Assembly (NCBI GenBank): GCA_003427395.1
Contig: BFEA01000004.1
Coordinates: 9,514,607-9,545,815 of the forward strand
Length of the DNA stretch: 31,209 bases
Source: Chara braunii
Taxonomy: Eukaryota > Streptophyta > Charophyceae > Charales > Characeae
Direction: 5' to 3'
Shown piece after piece: positions 20,558-29,741 of this stretch (position 1 is its first letter; each line of letters opens with the position of its first letter). Both the position numbers and the translations under genes were made by a program. The notes under the pieces were generated by a model. That model searched no databases, had not been told where the DNA came from, and worked only from the letters and a program-made list of their open reading frames with translations.

Positions 20558-21067
20558 NNNNNNNNNNNNNNNNNNNNNNNNNNNNNNNNNNNNNNNNNNN
20601 NNNNNNNNNNNNNNNNNNNNNNNNNNNNNNNNNNNNNNNNNNNNNNNNNNNNNNNNNNNNNNNNNNNNNNNNNNNNNNNNNNNNNNNNNNNNNNNNNNNN
20701 NNNNNNNNNNNNNNNNNNNNNNNNNNNNNNNNNNNNNNNNNNNNNNNNNNNNNNNNNNNNNNNNNNNNNNNNNNNNNNNNNNNNNNNNNNNNNNNNNNNN
20801 NNNNNNNNNNNNNNNNNNNNNNNNNNNNNNNNNNNNNNNNNNNNNNNNNNNNNNNNNNNNNNNNNNNNNNNNNNNNNNNNNNNNNNNNNNNNNNNNNNNN
20901 NNNNNNNNNNNNNNNNNNNNNNNNNNNNNNNNNNNNNNNNNNNNNNNNNNNNNNNNNNNNNNNNNNNNNNNNNNNNNNNNNNNNNNNNNNNNNNNNNNNN
21001 NNNNNNNNNNNNNNNNNNNNNNNNNNNNNNNNNNNNNNNNNNNNNNNNNNNNNNNNNNNNNNNNNNN
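20558..21067. other. Assembly gap, 510 N
   Basis: Bases are unknown. The ORFs that cross the gap on both strands are artefacts of N translation. The gap is bounded by poly(A) on the left and (TC)n on the right, both typical causes of gaps. Confidence 1.
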
Positions 21068-21128
<61 letters not shown>

Positions 21129-21148
21129 CACTCTCTCTCTCTCTCTCT
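21068..21148. repeat. (TC)n microsatellite after the gap
   Basis: TC repeat to about 21124, a short TTTTTCAC interruption, then more TC to about 21148. Confidence 0.96.
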
Positions 21149-21636
21149 AATAGCGATGGGAGTCTAGGTCCCTTGTTGTCACCGGGCTTCTCAGACTGAG
21201 ATGCTGAGCGAAACGGGAAATAGTGAGTCGCAGAAACGGAACTCCATTGAGCGTCCGAACACAGGCAGTCGTCACCTATCAAAGCTCACAACATCGAAAT
21301 AGTCTCTTCGTCGTCATGGACGGGCCAGGACGGAGTCCCCGACCTGCTTCTCGGCGCTCAGACTACGAATGGCAATCCCCACTTGCCGCACGCCAGAAAG
21401 AAGCCTCTTGTCGCGACGGCCTTTCGAAGTACAAGTCGGTCCCTACGTACTGACTGACTCGCCCCACCCCTCAATGCTTTCTGGCGAGAGTGCTCTAGCG
21501 CACAGCCCGTTAGCTCCTCGCGTTAATCTTCACGACGACCCCCCGACGCTCGCTCGAGGCTCGTTACTTCTCTGAGCGGCCTCTCGCAATAGCCTTCCGA
21601 CGCTTGCCCCTCACGAACGTGGCTCGTTAAGTACTT

Positions 21637-22380
21637 CGCGATGATCACCCGGAGCCCGTTTGCCGAGAACTCCAAAACGAGGCCTATCGCTTCCTCGTGT
21701 GTGTCTCCTCGGTAACCTTTGGGCGCTCTCTTGCTGGGAACTCCTCCCCGCTGCTACTCAGTCCTTCGCGCGTATCTCACGATGGAAACCCGGACCTCGT
21801 TCGCCGAGGACTCCCGCTCGCAGCTCGATGCTTCCTCGTACTTCGCGATAGCCTCCGGGCGCTCTCTGTGAACTTCCGTGCGCTGCTAGTCAATCCTTCG
21901 TGCGTACCTCACGATGGACGACCGCGACTCGTTCGCCGAGAACTCCCGCTCGCAGTTGGATGCTCCCTCGTACTTCGTGATAGCCTCGGGGCGCTCTCTG
22001 AGAACTTCCGTGCGCTGCTAATCAGTCCTTCGTGCGTACCTCGCGATGGACGCCCTCGACTCGTTCGCCGAGAACTCCCGCTCGCAGCTCGATGCTCCCT
22101 TGTACTTCGCAATAGCCTTAGGGCGCTCTCTGTGAACTTCCGTGCGCTGCTAGTCAGTCCTTCGTGCGTACCTTGCGACGGACGCCCACGGCCCATTCGC
22201 CGAGAACTCCCGCTCGCAGCTCGATGCTCCCTCGTACTTTGCGATAGCCTCCGGGCGCTCTCTGTGAATTTTTGTGCGTTGCTAGTCAGTCCTTTGTGCG
22301 TACCTTGCGATGGACGCCCGCGACCCGTTCGCCGAGAACTCCCGCTCGCGGCCTTTTGCTCCCTCGTGCGTACTTCGCGA
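21637..22380 (+). repeat. 132-bp tandem array, about five units
   Basis: Units start at 21769, 21901, 22033, 22165 and 22297 with an exact 132-bp step. A more diverged unit precedes at 21637, and the last is partial and deviates near 22350. Each unit contains TTCGCCGAGAACTCCCGCTC, GGGCGCTCTCTGTGAACTTC and GTGCGCTGCTAGTCAGTCC or close variants. No insertions or deletions accumulated across four units. Confidence 0.95.
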
Positions 22381-22383
22381 TAG
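21697..22383 (+). CDS. ORF of 44-residue repeats through the 132-bp array, coding status unknown
   Basis: Because 132 is a multiple of three, the frame stays open for 228 codons. The repeat reads VRRELPLAARCSLVLRDSLR and then ALSVNFRALLVSPSCVP. It is rich in Leu, Arg and Ser, with no known domain. A minus-strand frame is also open across part of the array (22196-21909), which weakens the coding case. It may be a repeat-protein exon or a minisatellite that happens to lack stops. Confidence 0.25.
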   Translation: MCVSSVTFGRSLAGNSSPLLLSPSRVSHDGNPDLVRRGLPLAARCFLVLRDSLRALSVNFRALLVNPSCVPHDGRPRLVRRELPLAVGCSLVLRDSLGALSENFRALLISPSCVPRDGRPRLVRRELPLAARCSLVLRNSLRALSVNFRALLVSPSCVPCDGRPRPIRRELPLAARCSLVLCDSLRALSVNFCALLVSPLCVPCDGRPRPVRRELPLAAFCSLVRTSR

Positions 22384-24240
22384 TCAGGTCGCGGTGTCGC
22401 TCAAGCGGAGATTGCTAATGATCTCACCACACAGTGCTTCCGATCTCGGCTCGCACCCGTGCTCTCGGTCCTGTACGCTGCAGTACTTCGCTCGATCTCG
22501 TACCTCCTCGCGCCTTTATACTCTCTCCTCCCTCTCCTCCTTGCTCATTCCGATACCGCTGCGTGCAGCCCGCCGATAAATTTGAAATTTTTGACAGATT
22601 CTTTTCGTTTCCCGCCTCTCCTTCTTCTCACCAACGTCCGCTCCTTACCTATCCGTCCGTGCACCCCTTCTTCCAATAACATTCCTCTCCTCATCACCCT
22701 TTGGATCGAAGTGACGATTTCTTTTTTTTGTAAAACTCTACTCCAATAACTCCCGCTCTCCACTCCAACCTTTTCTCGTCTCTTCAATGCCCGATCGTTT
22801 CTTGATTGGTTAGCACTTCAACCGTTTTCCCTTGCCTGCATGGCTAGTCGCGAAGTCCTTTTCCCCCTCTTCTGGTTTCTTGCTTGACACTCTGTCTGGC
22901 GCAGGTTTTGCTGGCTGGTGCTCGTACTTAGCCCGTCCCCGTCCGTGGTGCAGAACGGAATGCCCCAGCTTCATCTCCCAACCTTCTCTTCCTTCGATTC
23001 CCCCCCCTTCACGCCTCACCTTCTTCTTGTTCAAATGTTTTGCCAAATTATTTTTCTCCCGCCATACTTATTGGTCCCTTAGTCACGCCTAAGCTCGCCA
23101 CTCGTAGATTCTGAAGTTATACCCTGCTCCTCCGACGGTTCTGTGATTCTGCCAACGTAGCTTCCCCTCTCGGCGGATCGCAGGAGTCGGTTAGCAGGGC
23201 GCGCGCACTCCTTCCCTCGACGGTTATCAAGAACTTGGGACGCGCTCTCTGGCTTGTCTGTCCAGGATGTCGACGCGGCTCGGTGCTCGCCTCGTTTCTT
23301 GATCCTTAGCCAATCGTGGCCTTCTGGTGGAGTGTGATTTCATGATCTCGCACCCCCCTTAGTCCGTGCTTCTTTACTCGACCTTCCAGGACAGCAACCA
23401 GTTGCCTCCCTCCTTTTTGGTCCCTAGTAGACAGTTGAAGCTAGGGGGATCAGCAGGGGCGCCCCTCTCTCATCATTCTGCAGCTCCTCTCCTCACTGGT
23501 TTTGACTGTCAAAGCGGATCCGCCCTTCCCACGGCTACCAGCCTTAGCCCCCCCCCCCCCCCCCCCCCTTTTTTTTTTTTTTTTTTTTTGTCTGGTCAAC
23601 CCCTTTCGTACTGCGAGAAAGTTTCCCTGGATTGCGCGAACCAGCCCTGCCACTCCAGTCGAACGGGTCTCCCTGTGACGAACTGGGTTGAGATCGATTT
23701 CGATTGATCATACATTGCCAACGTCGACCCTTGGTGACGTCCATAGCAAGCGACTGTATCGAGGTTGGCGGTCCGAACCAATCTCTGCAAGGCACCGGTC
23801 ATGCCGAAGCCGATCACGCCGCATCGTAGTTGCCCATGTTCGCATCCTATCTCTCATGCTTCTCCATATGGTGGCCCCACAGCTGAACTCAATCGCATCC
23901 CTCCCTTTTACTTGGCCAAGCCCTGTAGCTGTCAGTTGCCAAGGTACACGTTTTTCTTCGCATTTCGTCCCTTCCTAAACCGTCGGCTCCCCCTCCCACT
24001 CCACGTGCGCCTCGTCGAAGTCTCTGTTTTTCAATCCGCCCTTGGCCCCGCTTCCGACCTTGTATCGACAACCTTGCTTCGTGCTAGTCCGGAGGTTAGC
24101 ACAGACAAAAAAAAAGCAAAATCCTTCCAAACCCTTCAGCCACATGCCCCCATATATCACAAACATGCGAAAAACAAGGAAAGACACTCCAAAAAATAAA
24201 TATATATTCGGGGGAAAGGTATTAGGCTGATAGGCAGCCG
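22384..24240. other. No recognisable gene; C/T homopolymer at 23548-23589
   Basis: A 21-C run followed by a 21-T run lies at 23548-23589. The rest is pyrimidine-rich with short ORFs lacking domains. No splice or promoter structure could be supported. Confidence 0.6.
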
Positions 24241-25128
24241 CCCGACAACGAGCCCCAATGACCACTTCGCACCACACGCGCACAATTCAAGTACTCTCTT
24301 GGGTCCAAGCACTGTGTCGCATGGCCTCAAATGACCCTACGGTGCATCCCAAAATGGTGTTATTCCTTTCACTTGTCTCAGATATCGATGACACGCATTG
24401 CACCGTCGTTAAAAAAAAAAAAAATCCTGCATGTTTTCGCTAAGCCGACACTCCGAATCAGGATTAAGACTTGCACCAAAATCAATACCGCCTTTGGATG
24501 ATCATTTCACAAAAAAATAACAGAGGGATCATCGTCCGCCATCCTATTAATGCCCGATACAACGGTCCCTCAACACCACCACCCGATCGTGCCCAACCAA
24601 GAAGGGCCTATCACACGCACATTTTTGTCAACACTTTCTTTCAAAATAACGTCATCAATCCACAAAACATTTTAAACGGCACGGTCCTACCATATGTACC
24701 GCGATTGTCATGCCAATCATCGATCACCATCTCCCCACACTTAAAAAAAAATTGCGCCAAGGCATCTGCACTTCGACAACATAACCTCACTCAAAGCGAG
24801 ATACAGTGTACCGCATGCGGCAACCTGTCTAGGGCAGCGCCCTGGTTCCACAAAGTGGTCTCGAGGGCAATCCCACAGGTCCAACACCAGCCCAACGCTG
24901 TGTCGGCTATGCCTCCACTCTCCTACAAACCACCATCACCACCACCGTCCCTCATAGTGTGATGGAGCTCAATCTGCACTTGAAGTGCAAACGAGCATCA
25001 TCACAACCTCAACATTTGTGAGGCACATGTGGGAGTTGTTGTCTTTTATAGCCAAATGTGAACTATGGGCAGCAACTTGGCCCACAATCCAAAACTTGGA
25101 GGTGGTCTGGGCCCTTGATTTGACCCAC
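24241..25128. other. No recognisable gene
   Basis: A-rich on the plus strand in places, with a poly(A) run near 24411. A 163-codon ORF (24471-24962) has no recognisable domain. TGCACTT/AAGTGCA forms a small palindrome at 24975-24989. Confidence 0.5.
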
Positions 25129-25219
25129 CATCAAAGGCCGTAGGCCTTGATGTTCCCCTAGGGCAACCAAGGTCTTCCAATCCTATAAGCATATGGTCTA
25201 CCCTAAATACCATATGCTT
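25129..25219. repeat. Two perfect hairpins, 10-11 bp stems
   Basis: CATCAA-GGCC pairs with GGCCTTGATG at 25129-25152 with a single-base bulge. AAGCATATGGT (25187-25197) pairs perfectly with ACCATATGCTT (25209-25219) around 11 nt. Confidence 0.7.
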
Positions 25220-25277
25220 CAAGAAATGGTTATACCCATCCAAACTGTAGCCTTTTAAAAAAAATGAATAGGTGCAG

Positions 25278-25320
25278 TCACACTCACACCCACACACACT
25301 CACACCCACACACACTCACT
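25278..25320. repeat. CA-rich minisatellite
   Basis: CACTCACACC and CACACA blocks alternate with a period of about 18-20 bp for a little over two copies. Confidence 0.85.
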
Positions 25321-25329
25321 TGAAAACAA

Positions 25330-26112
25330 CTATGGCCACATACGTCGCCGCCTTTTTTTTTCTTTTTTCTTCCCCCTTCTTTTTTTCCCCCCTCAACCCT
25401 CGTTTTTCTGTGAGGGGGAGGGGGGATGGCCCATTCATTTCAAACGAACGGCCTCACCACTTACTCCCTGTGTGATGCATTTTCCACTAAAATGCAGATA
25501 GGTGCACCAATGTTCTTTTTTCCCCCCCTTGCTATAACTCGTTTTGCCTATAACGAAAAGACACAACCTCCTTAAGAAAAACAAAAAACAGGGAGGGAGA
25601 TCTAAAGAAAACTTAAAAACAAAATATGAAAATGAAATATAAAATAAAAATAAAAAAATCTAACTTATCTAAGGTTGCTCATGAAAACGGGCGCCCGTTC
25701 CTACCCTTAAGGACTGACCCCCCTTCAGTTCTTTAGGCACCACATGGCGCTTCGTTTTTTTTTTCCCCTTTTCATCATTGTAATCCGTTCTTCGAAATAA
25801 ACGGGCGTAAAACAAAAGAAAAAACAAAACCAAATTTAAGAAAAGAAAAACCAGGAAAGAAAAAAAAACAAAACTAAAAGAAACGGAAAAAAAAGGGTGC
25901 CCGCTATTACGGACGTCTGCTTAGTTTTTTTGAGACTGTAAGTCCCCGTCAACTCCCATTGTACCGCATAGGGCTTCAATTTTTTTTATTTTTATTTTTT
26001 TCTTTTTGCGTTGGCATAAAGCGAATGACAACTTAAAGTCGTGTGACATGAAGCCTCGAACTGTTGAATACAAATCCAAGTTGGAATCCCTTTGGATCCG
26101 AACAAATTTTGA
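25330..26112. other. Homopolymer-rich stretch, no gene
   Basis: Runs of T, A and C alternate (for example near 25351, 25521, 25755, 25980). Compositional noise dominates and I see no gene. Confidence 0.6.
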
Positions 26113-26366
26113 TTTTTTTTTTTATGTTAACTTGTTGCGCATGGGCCACTTTTGTCCTGCGGGGATGATCTCAAATGCGTGATCTAATTGATCGTACGAC
26201 CGAAATCAATCGCGCCCAAATACCCCATCACGACGACGAGCTCCAAGAGAAGCTAGCGCCAGTAGGGCGCAATCATTTTCGTTCCCCGAATCAGCAGCGT
26301 ACCGATCTAATGCATTTACCTACTGGGCTAGCTCATATTACGAGAGCAAAGAGGGCAACCCTTCTA
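26113..26366 (-). mobile_element. SINE copy 1 (tRNA-derived, minus strand)
   Basis: Read on the minus strand, the unit has a perfect A-box TAGCCCAGTAGG (26330-26319) near its 5' end, then a ~200-bp body, and ends in a run of A (T11 on the plus strand, 26113-26123). The next unit repeats the layout at a 254-258-bp offset. The B-box position is degenerate (TGATTCGGGGA). Short length, A-box and A-tail indicate a SINE mobilised by a LINE partner. The plus-strand ORF covering it is accidental. Confidence 0.75.
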
Positions 26367-26624
26367 TTTTTTTTTTTTTTTATGTCAACTTGTTATGCAT
26401 GGGCCACTTTTGTCCTGCGGGGTTGATCTCAAACGCGCAATCTAATTGATTGCACAACTGAAATCAATCGCGCCCAAATACCCCATCACAACGACGAGCT
26501 CCAAAAGAAGCTAGTACCATTAGGGCGCAATCGGTTTCGTTCCCCGTATCAGCAGCGTACCGATCTGATGCATTTACCTACTGGGCTAGCTCATATCACA
26601 AGAGCAAAGAGGGCAACCCTTCTA
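26367..26624 (-). mobile_element. SINE copy 2, tandem with copy 1
   Basis: The same element as copy 1 with scattered substitutions, mostly transitions. It has a T15 run at 26367-26381 (its A-tail on the minus strand) and an A-box at 26588-26577. The upstream neighbour ends exactly where this tail begins, so the two are head to tail. A 9-bp hairpin GCAACCCTT/AAGGGTTGC (26613-26637) covers its 5' end. Confidence 0.75.
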
Positions 26625-26730
26625 TTTAAAGGGTTGCGCCTAGTAAGCCGCTTGTAGTATGACATAGTATGTCTGCCTCATCCTTCCACAAGACCAACTG
26701 TCTACCTACAACTTGGACATAGCTTCATCC

Positions 26731-26885
26731 GCTAAACAACCATTTCTTCAAAACAGACATATTATATTTTTTTAACGAAATCAAAACTGACTTTTTTTGC
26801 CAAAATCCGGTCGGAATTTTTTGCTAATGGGGTTCCGGCGTTCCCAAAACGCCGGATCCCCTTGGTCTATGGTTGAGAACAGATA

Positions 26886-26931
<46 letters not shown>

Positions 26932-27079
26932 TCTCAACCATAGACCAGGGGGGTCCGACGTTTTGGGAATGCCGGACCCCCAGGAGCAAAACATTCCGAC
27001 CGCATTTTGACAAAAAAAGTCAGTTTTGATTTCGTTCAAAAAATATAATATATCCGTTTTGACGAAATGGTTGTTGCTA
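26731..27079. mobile_element. 341-bp foldback/MITE with poly(A) apex and GCTA duplication
   Basis: The element covers 26735-27075. Its arms, about 149 bp each (26735-26883 and 26927-27075), are inverted repeats with roughly 85-90 percent identity by eye, starting AACAACCATTTC and ending GAAATGGTTGTT. A run of 40 A (26887-26926) sits at the apex. GCTA flanks both ends (26731-26734, 27076-27079). There is no transposase. The transcript would be a long hairpin. The family is unassigned, as a 4-bp duplication does not fix a superfamily. Confidence 0.85.
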
Positions 27080-27089
27080 GGTTAAAGTG

Positions 27090-27225
27090 TCGGGCATACT
27101 AGACCCTCGGTGCGGAATCAAACCCTGCACGTGTACACGAAAGATAAGTGATTTTAGGTGGACTCTAACCCCCGCACCGCGCCCACGAATCCAACGTGGC
27201 CATTACTTTTGAACTACTAAGGCCC
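27090..27225 (-). repeat. Possible tRNA-like relic
   Basis: On the minus strand GGTTTGATTCC, flanked by GTGC and GCAC that can pair, resembles a T-arm with B-box. The A-box candidate upstream is poor. It could be an old SINE head. Confidence 0.3.
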
Positions 27226-27235
27226 GGTGTCGGAC

Positions 27236-27259
27236 AAAATACCCTTACAAGGGTATTTT
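27236..27259. repeat. Dispersed palindrome, copy B
   Basis: AAAATACCCTT pairs perfectly with AAGGGTATTTT around AC. Its inner 18 bp equal 11651-11668, and both copies follow TGTCGG. A further 7-bp hairpin TGGTGGC/GCCACCA lies at 27284-27301. Confidence 0.8.
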
Positions 27260-27920
27260 GCCATGTCTTTGCATTCGGCACGGTGGTGGCGTCAGCCACC
27301 ATGGCGTAGCCAGTCTGGAACGAGAAGGGGTGTGCACGCTTGGCGTGACGCTGAAAGCAAAAATCCTCGGTCACTGAGACCGGGGCAAAAATTGGTGAGA
27401 AAATTTCTTGAAGTGTGTGCGCGCATTACTATAACGCGCGCTGTGGTGATTAGGATCAGTAGTAATGCCCCTCGACGGAAAAGGTCGAAGGGTCAGTTGG
27501 ACTTATTATTGTGTCAGGTAGAACTATGACACGCACTGAGACTTGGTCCAGTGCCTGTCTTCCTTCCGGTACTGGGGGTTCTGAAAATTTCGATCTTTTA
27601 CCTTCCCCTACTCAGCCTCCGAGTCGAGTACCCGCCACGTCTACCTCGATGTGGTGTGGTGCCAACCTGCCCGCCACTTGAGAATCTACCCTGCCGCGAC
27701 CCTCGATGCCGCAACCACGGCTGAGTACCGGCCCTTCGGGCCTTCCGTTGAAATACGTGCCCTTGCGGGTCACGCAAGCACCCAAGGCAGCAGACATTTA
27801 GATAGGCGCGCAGATAGGCGAACATGCATGATCACGTAGGCTAGAATGGGCTCAGGCCATTGGTTGGATTGAGCTGCGTTACTTTATATATACTAGAGCT
27901 ACTCCCCTTCTAACCGAAGT
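27260..27920. other. No recognisable gene
   Basis: An ORF of 53 codons starting MTRTETWSS (27523-27681) lacks domains. Only short ORFs are present otherwise. The segment may belong to a retroelement starting near 27228, but no diagnostic domain is seen. Confidence 0.45.
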
Positions 27921-28005
27921 GGGAGCTAGCTCAGTAGGTTGCAGTACGGGATTGATATGTGGAGGATCTGGGGATCAAGGCCCGCCGCCCTACAAGCTAG
28001 CTCCC
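27921..28005 (+). repeat. tRNA-like SINE head with perfect A and B boxes
   Basis: TAGCTCAGTAGG matches the A-box TRGCNNAGYNGG, and GGATCAAGGCC matches the B-box GGWTCRANNCC, about 45 bp apart as in tRNAs. GGGAGCTAGCT (27921-27931) and AGCTAGCTCCC (27995-28005) close it with a perfect 11-bp stem. GAGCTAGC-CAGTAGGT is shared with the SINEs at 26.1-26.6 kb. A standard cloverleaf does not form well, so it is unlikely to be a working tRNA gene. Confidence 0.55.
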
Positions 28006-28032
28006 TTTTGACAGGGAGCTCTATTTTCGTTT

Positions 28033-28105
28033 TGCCTATGATTGAACAACCCTGATTCGAACCCGCGACCTTACAAGTAGGAGTTAGTATAATTAGTTGT
28101 TTGTT
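28033..28105 (-). repeat. tRNA-like relic, minus strand
   Basis: The minus strand reads CTACTTGTAAGG and then GCGGGTTCGAATCAGGG, like an anticodon arm (TGT) followed by a B-box with one mismatch. The T-stem is not complementary and no A-box was found. A pseudogene or SINE fragment is likeliest. Confidence 0.4.
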
Positions 28106-28139
28106 AGAACCGAGTGTCGTGGGGCTCCGACACTTGGCA

Positions 28140-28785
28140 AGGTAGGGATGAACCGTGAGGTTGAATCACGTTAGATTCGTTGTTTTAGTTTTGATTTTTC
28201 TTTTACTTTTTTGTTGTTTTCTCGGAGGGAGACTAAGAAGAAAGGACGGAAAACAGGCCTGTCGCAACGGATAGACTGTTGTAATTATCGGTCTTGAACG
28301 AGGGATGCCTAGTAAGCGCGTCATCTGCTTGCACTGATTACGTCCCTGCCTTTGGTACACACACCATCGCACCTACCGATTGAATGGGCCGGTGAAGTGT
28401 CTGGAACGCTATGGTCTTGACGGGTTGGCGCCGGAAAGGGAGATCCACCTACGGCGACGATGACGGCACTGACCGTGACAATAGATGGAAGAAAGGGAGC
28501 AGGGGGAGAAGAAAGAGGAGAGAGAAGAAGAGGGAGAAGTGGAGAGGGAATACTTACCTAACCAAGGTATAGCAGCGAAGGGGCTGACAACGACGGCGAC
28601 TCAAACGACGACGAGGAGCAGGAGAAAAGAACGGGTAAGTCCCGTTCCTCGCAACCAATCCCGATACCCCATCAAAGATAATAATAACAGTATAATAAGT
28701 AAAAATGATAAAATGGAATAAATAAATGAATAAATAAAAAAAAATAAAACCCAATGAACCTACCACTAAATATGGACAGATTCGT
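28140..28785. other. No recognisable gene
   Basis: Mixed sequence with a purine-rich stretch (28485-28555) and an A-rich end near 28680-28750. ORFs are short and lack domains. Confidence 0.55.
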
Positions 28786-28985
28786 TTCGCTTCAAGGTGT
28801 GTGTATATACAATAGGCACGTGTGTAAGTGAGTACGTGTGTGTGTGTGTATATACGATTGATATGTGTGTGTATGAGAGAGAGAGATAGTTCTTCTTCTT
28901 CATTCTCTCAGTCCACCTTCTTCTCCTCACCCTCTCGCCACCCGACTCCTCAGTATCGGCAGACTACGACAGAGAGAGAGAGAGT
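28786..28985. repeat. (GT)n and (GA)n tracts, first set
   Basis: GT-rich tracts near 28798-28875 are followed by GAGA at 28876-28888, pyrimidine-rich sequence, then GAGA at 28971-28984. The order GT then GA recurs at 29690-29772 and 30175-30212. Confidence 0.85.
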
Positions 28986-28998
28986 TGAGATTGAGACT

Positions 28999-29305
28999 TG
29001 ACGACATTGGATCCAGACTCAACATCGGGATTCAGACATTTTGACGAGACACTATTTGGGCCTATGCCGAAGACTTGATATCGACGAAATTCCCATCTTC
29101 CCCTCTTCTTCGTCTAACCTCTCTCTTCCTCGTCTGGGTATGGTCGGGCTGGCGCAGTCTTCCTGTGTAAGGCGCCAGACCCTTTACACCATGGAAATGA
29201 TGATGATGATGTATGTTCGAGGCTGCAGTGCAACGTCGATAGTTCGGATCCAAGTATCCCACTACGCTATCTCATACTTCTAGGAAAGGTCGGTTCTTGA
29301 CCTGG
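28999..29305 (+). repeat. ~310-bp dispersed repeat, copy 1
   Basis: Aligns along its length with 30900-31209. Shared blocks include TTGACGACA, CCAGACTC, GGGATTCAG, AGACTTG, CTTCGTCT, TTCCTGTGTA and GCGCCAG. Identity is roughly 70 percent by eye. It has no coding potential I can support. Confidence 0.75.
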
Positions 29306-29497
29306 TCAGCACCGATGCAGTGGGCTACAGGGTGTGTGCGAATGTGTAAGGGAAAGTATGAGAGAGAAAAAAAAAAAGGTCGAAAAAGGGGAGAGATAGG
29401 AGGATGTTGCTCGATTATCGGCCACTCTAGCGCGTCAATGTTGGACGTTGTGCCTCTTCTATAGTGGTTGTATCGGAAAAGGTCACGTACGTTTAAT

Positions 29498-29588
29498 ATT
29501 TTATTATTATTATTACAAAAACTATTATTATTGTCATTATTATTATCGTTATTATTATTACAATTGCTGTCATTATTACCATTATTAA
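29498..29588. repeat. (ATT)n microsatellite, interrupted
   Basis: ATT/TTA triplets with several interruptions. A longer ATT array precedes the second ~310-bp copy. Confidence 0.9.
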
Positions 29589-29599
29589 TACTAAAAATA

Positions 29600-29710
29600 G
29601 AAAAAGTATCAGTGTATATCTCCACGTTTCAGTAGTAGATTCATTCTGTTTTGCTCATCCTATCGAAAAGAATGTGTGAGCGTGCGCGCACGTATGTGTG
29701 TGTGTGTGTA

Positions 29711-29741
<31 letters not shown>

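Noticed and set aside
20293-21282. Long ORFs of 217-302 codons on both strands across the gap
   Set aside because: Most residues are unknown because they translate Ns. The rest is poly-K/F and S/L or R/E runs from simple repeats.
24471-24962. 163-codon ORF
   Set aside because: Non-ATG start, no domain, and Pro/Thr/Asn-rich composition that follows local base bias.
27921-28105. Functional tRNA genes
   Set aside because: Box matches are present, but stems do not fold into acceptable cloverleaves, so they are kept only as tRNA-like relics.
27228-28131. Possible LTR with TGTCGGA...TCCGACA ends
   Set aside because: The ends are attractive, but flanking bases CCCGG and CTTGG do not form a clean duplication, and no retroelement domain or second LTR was seen.
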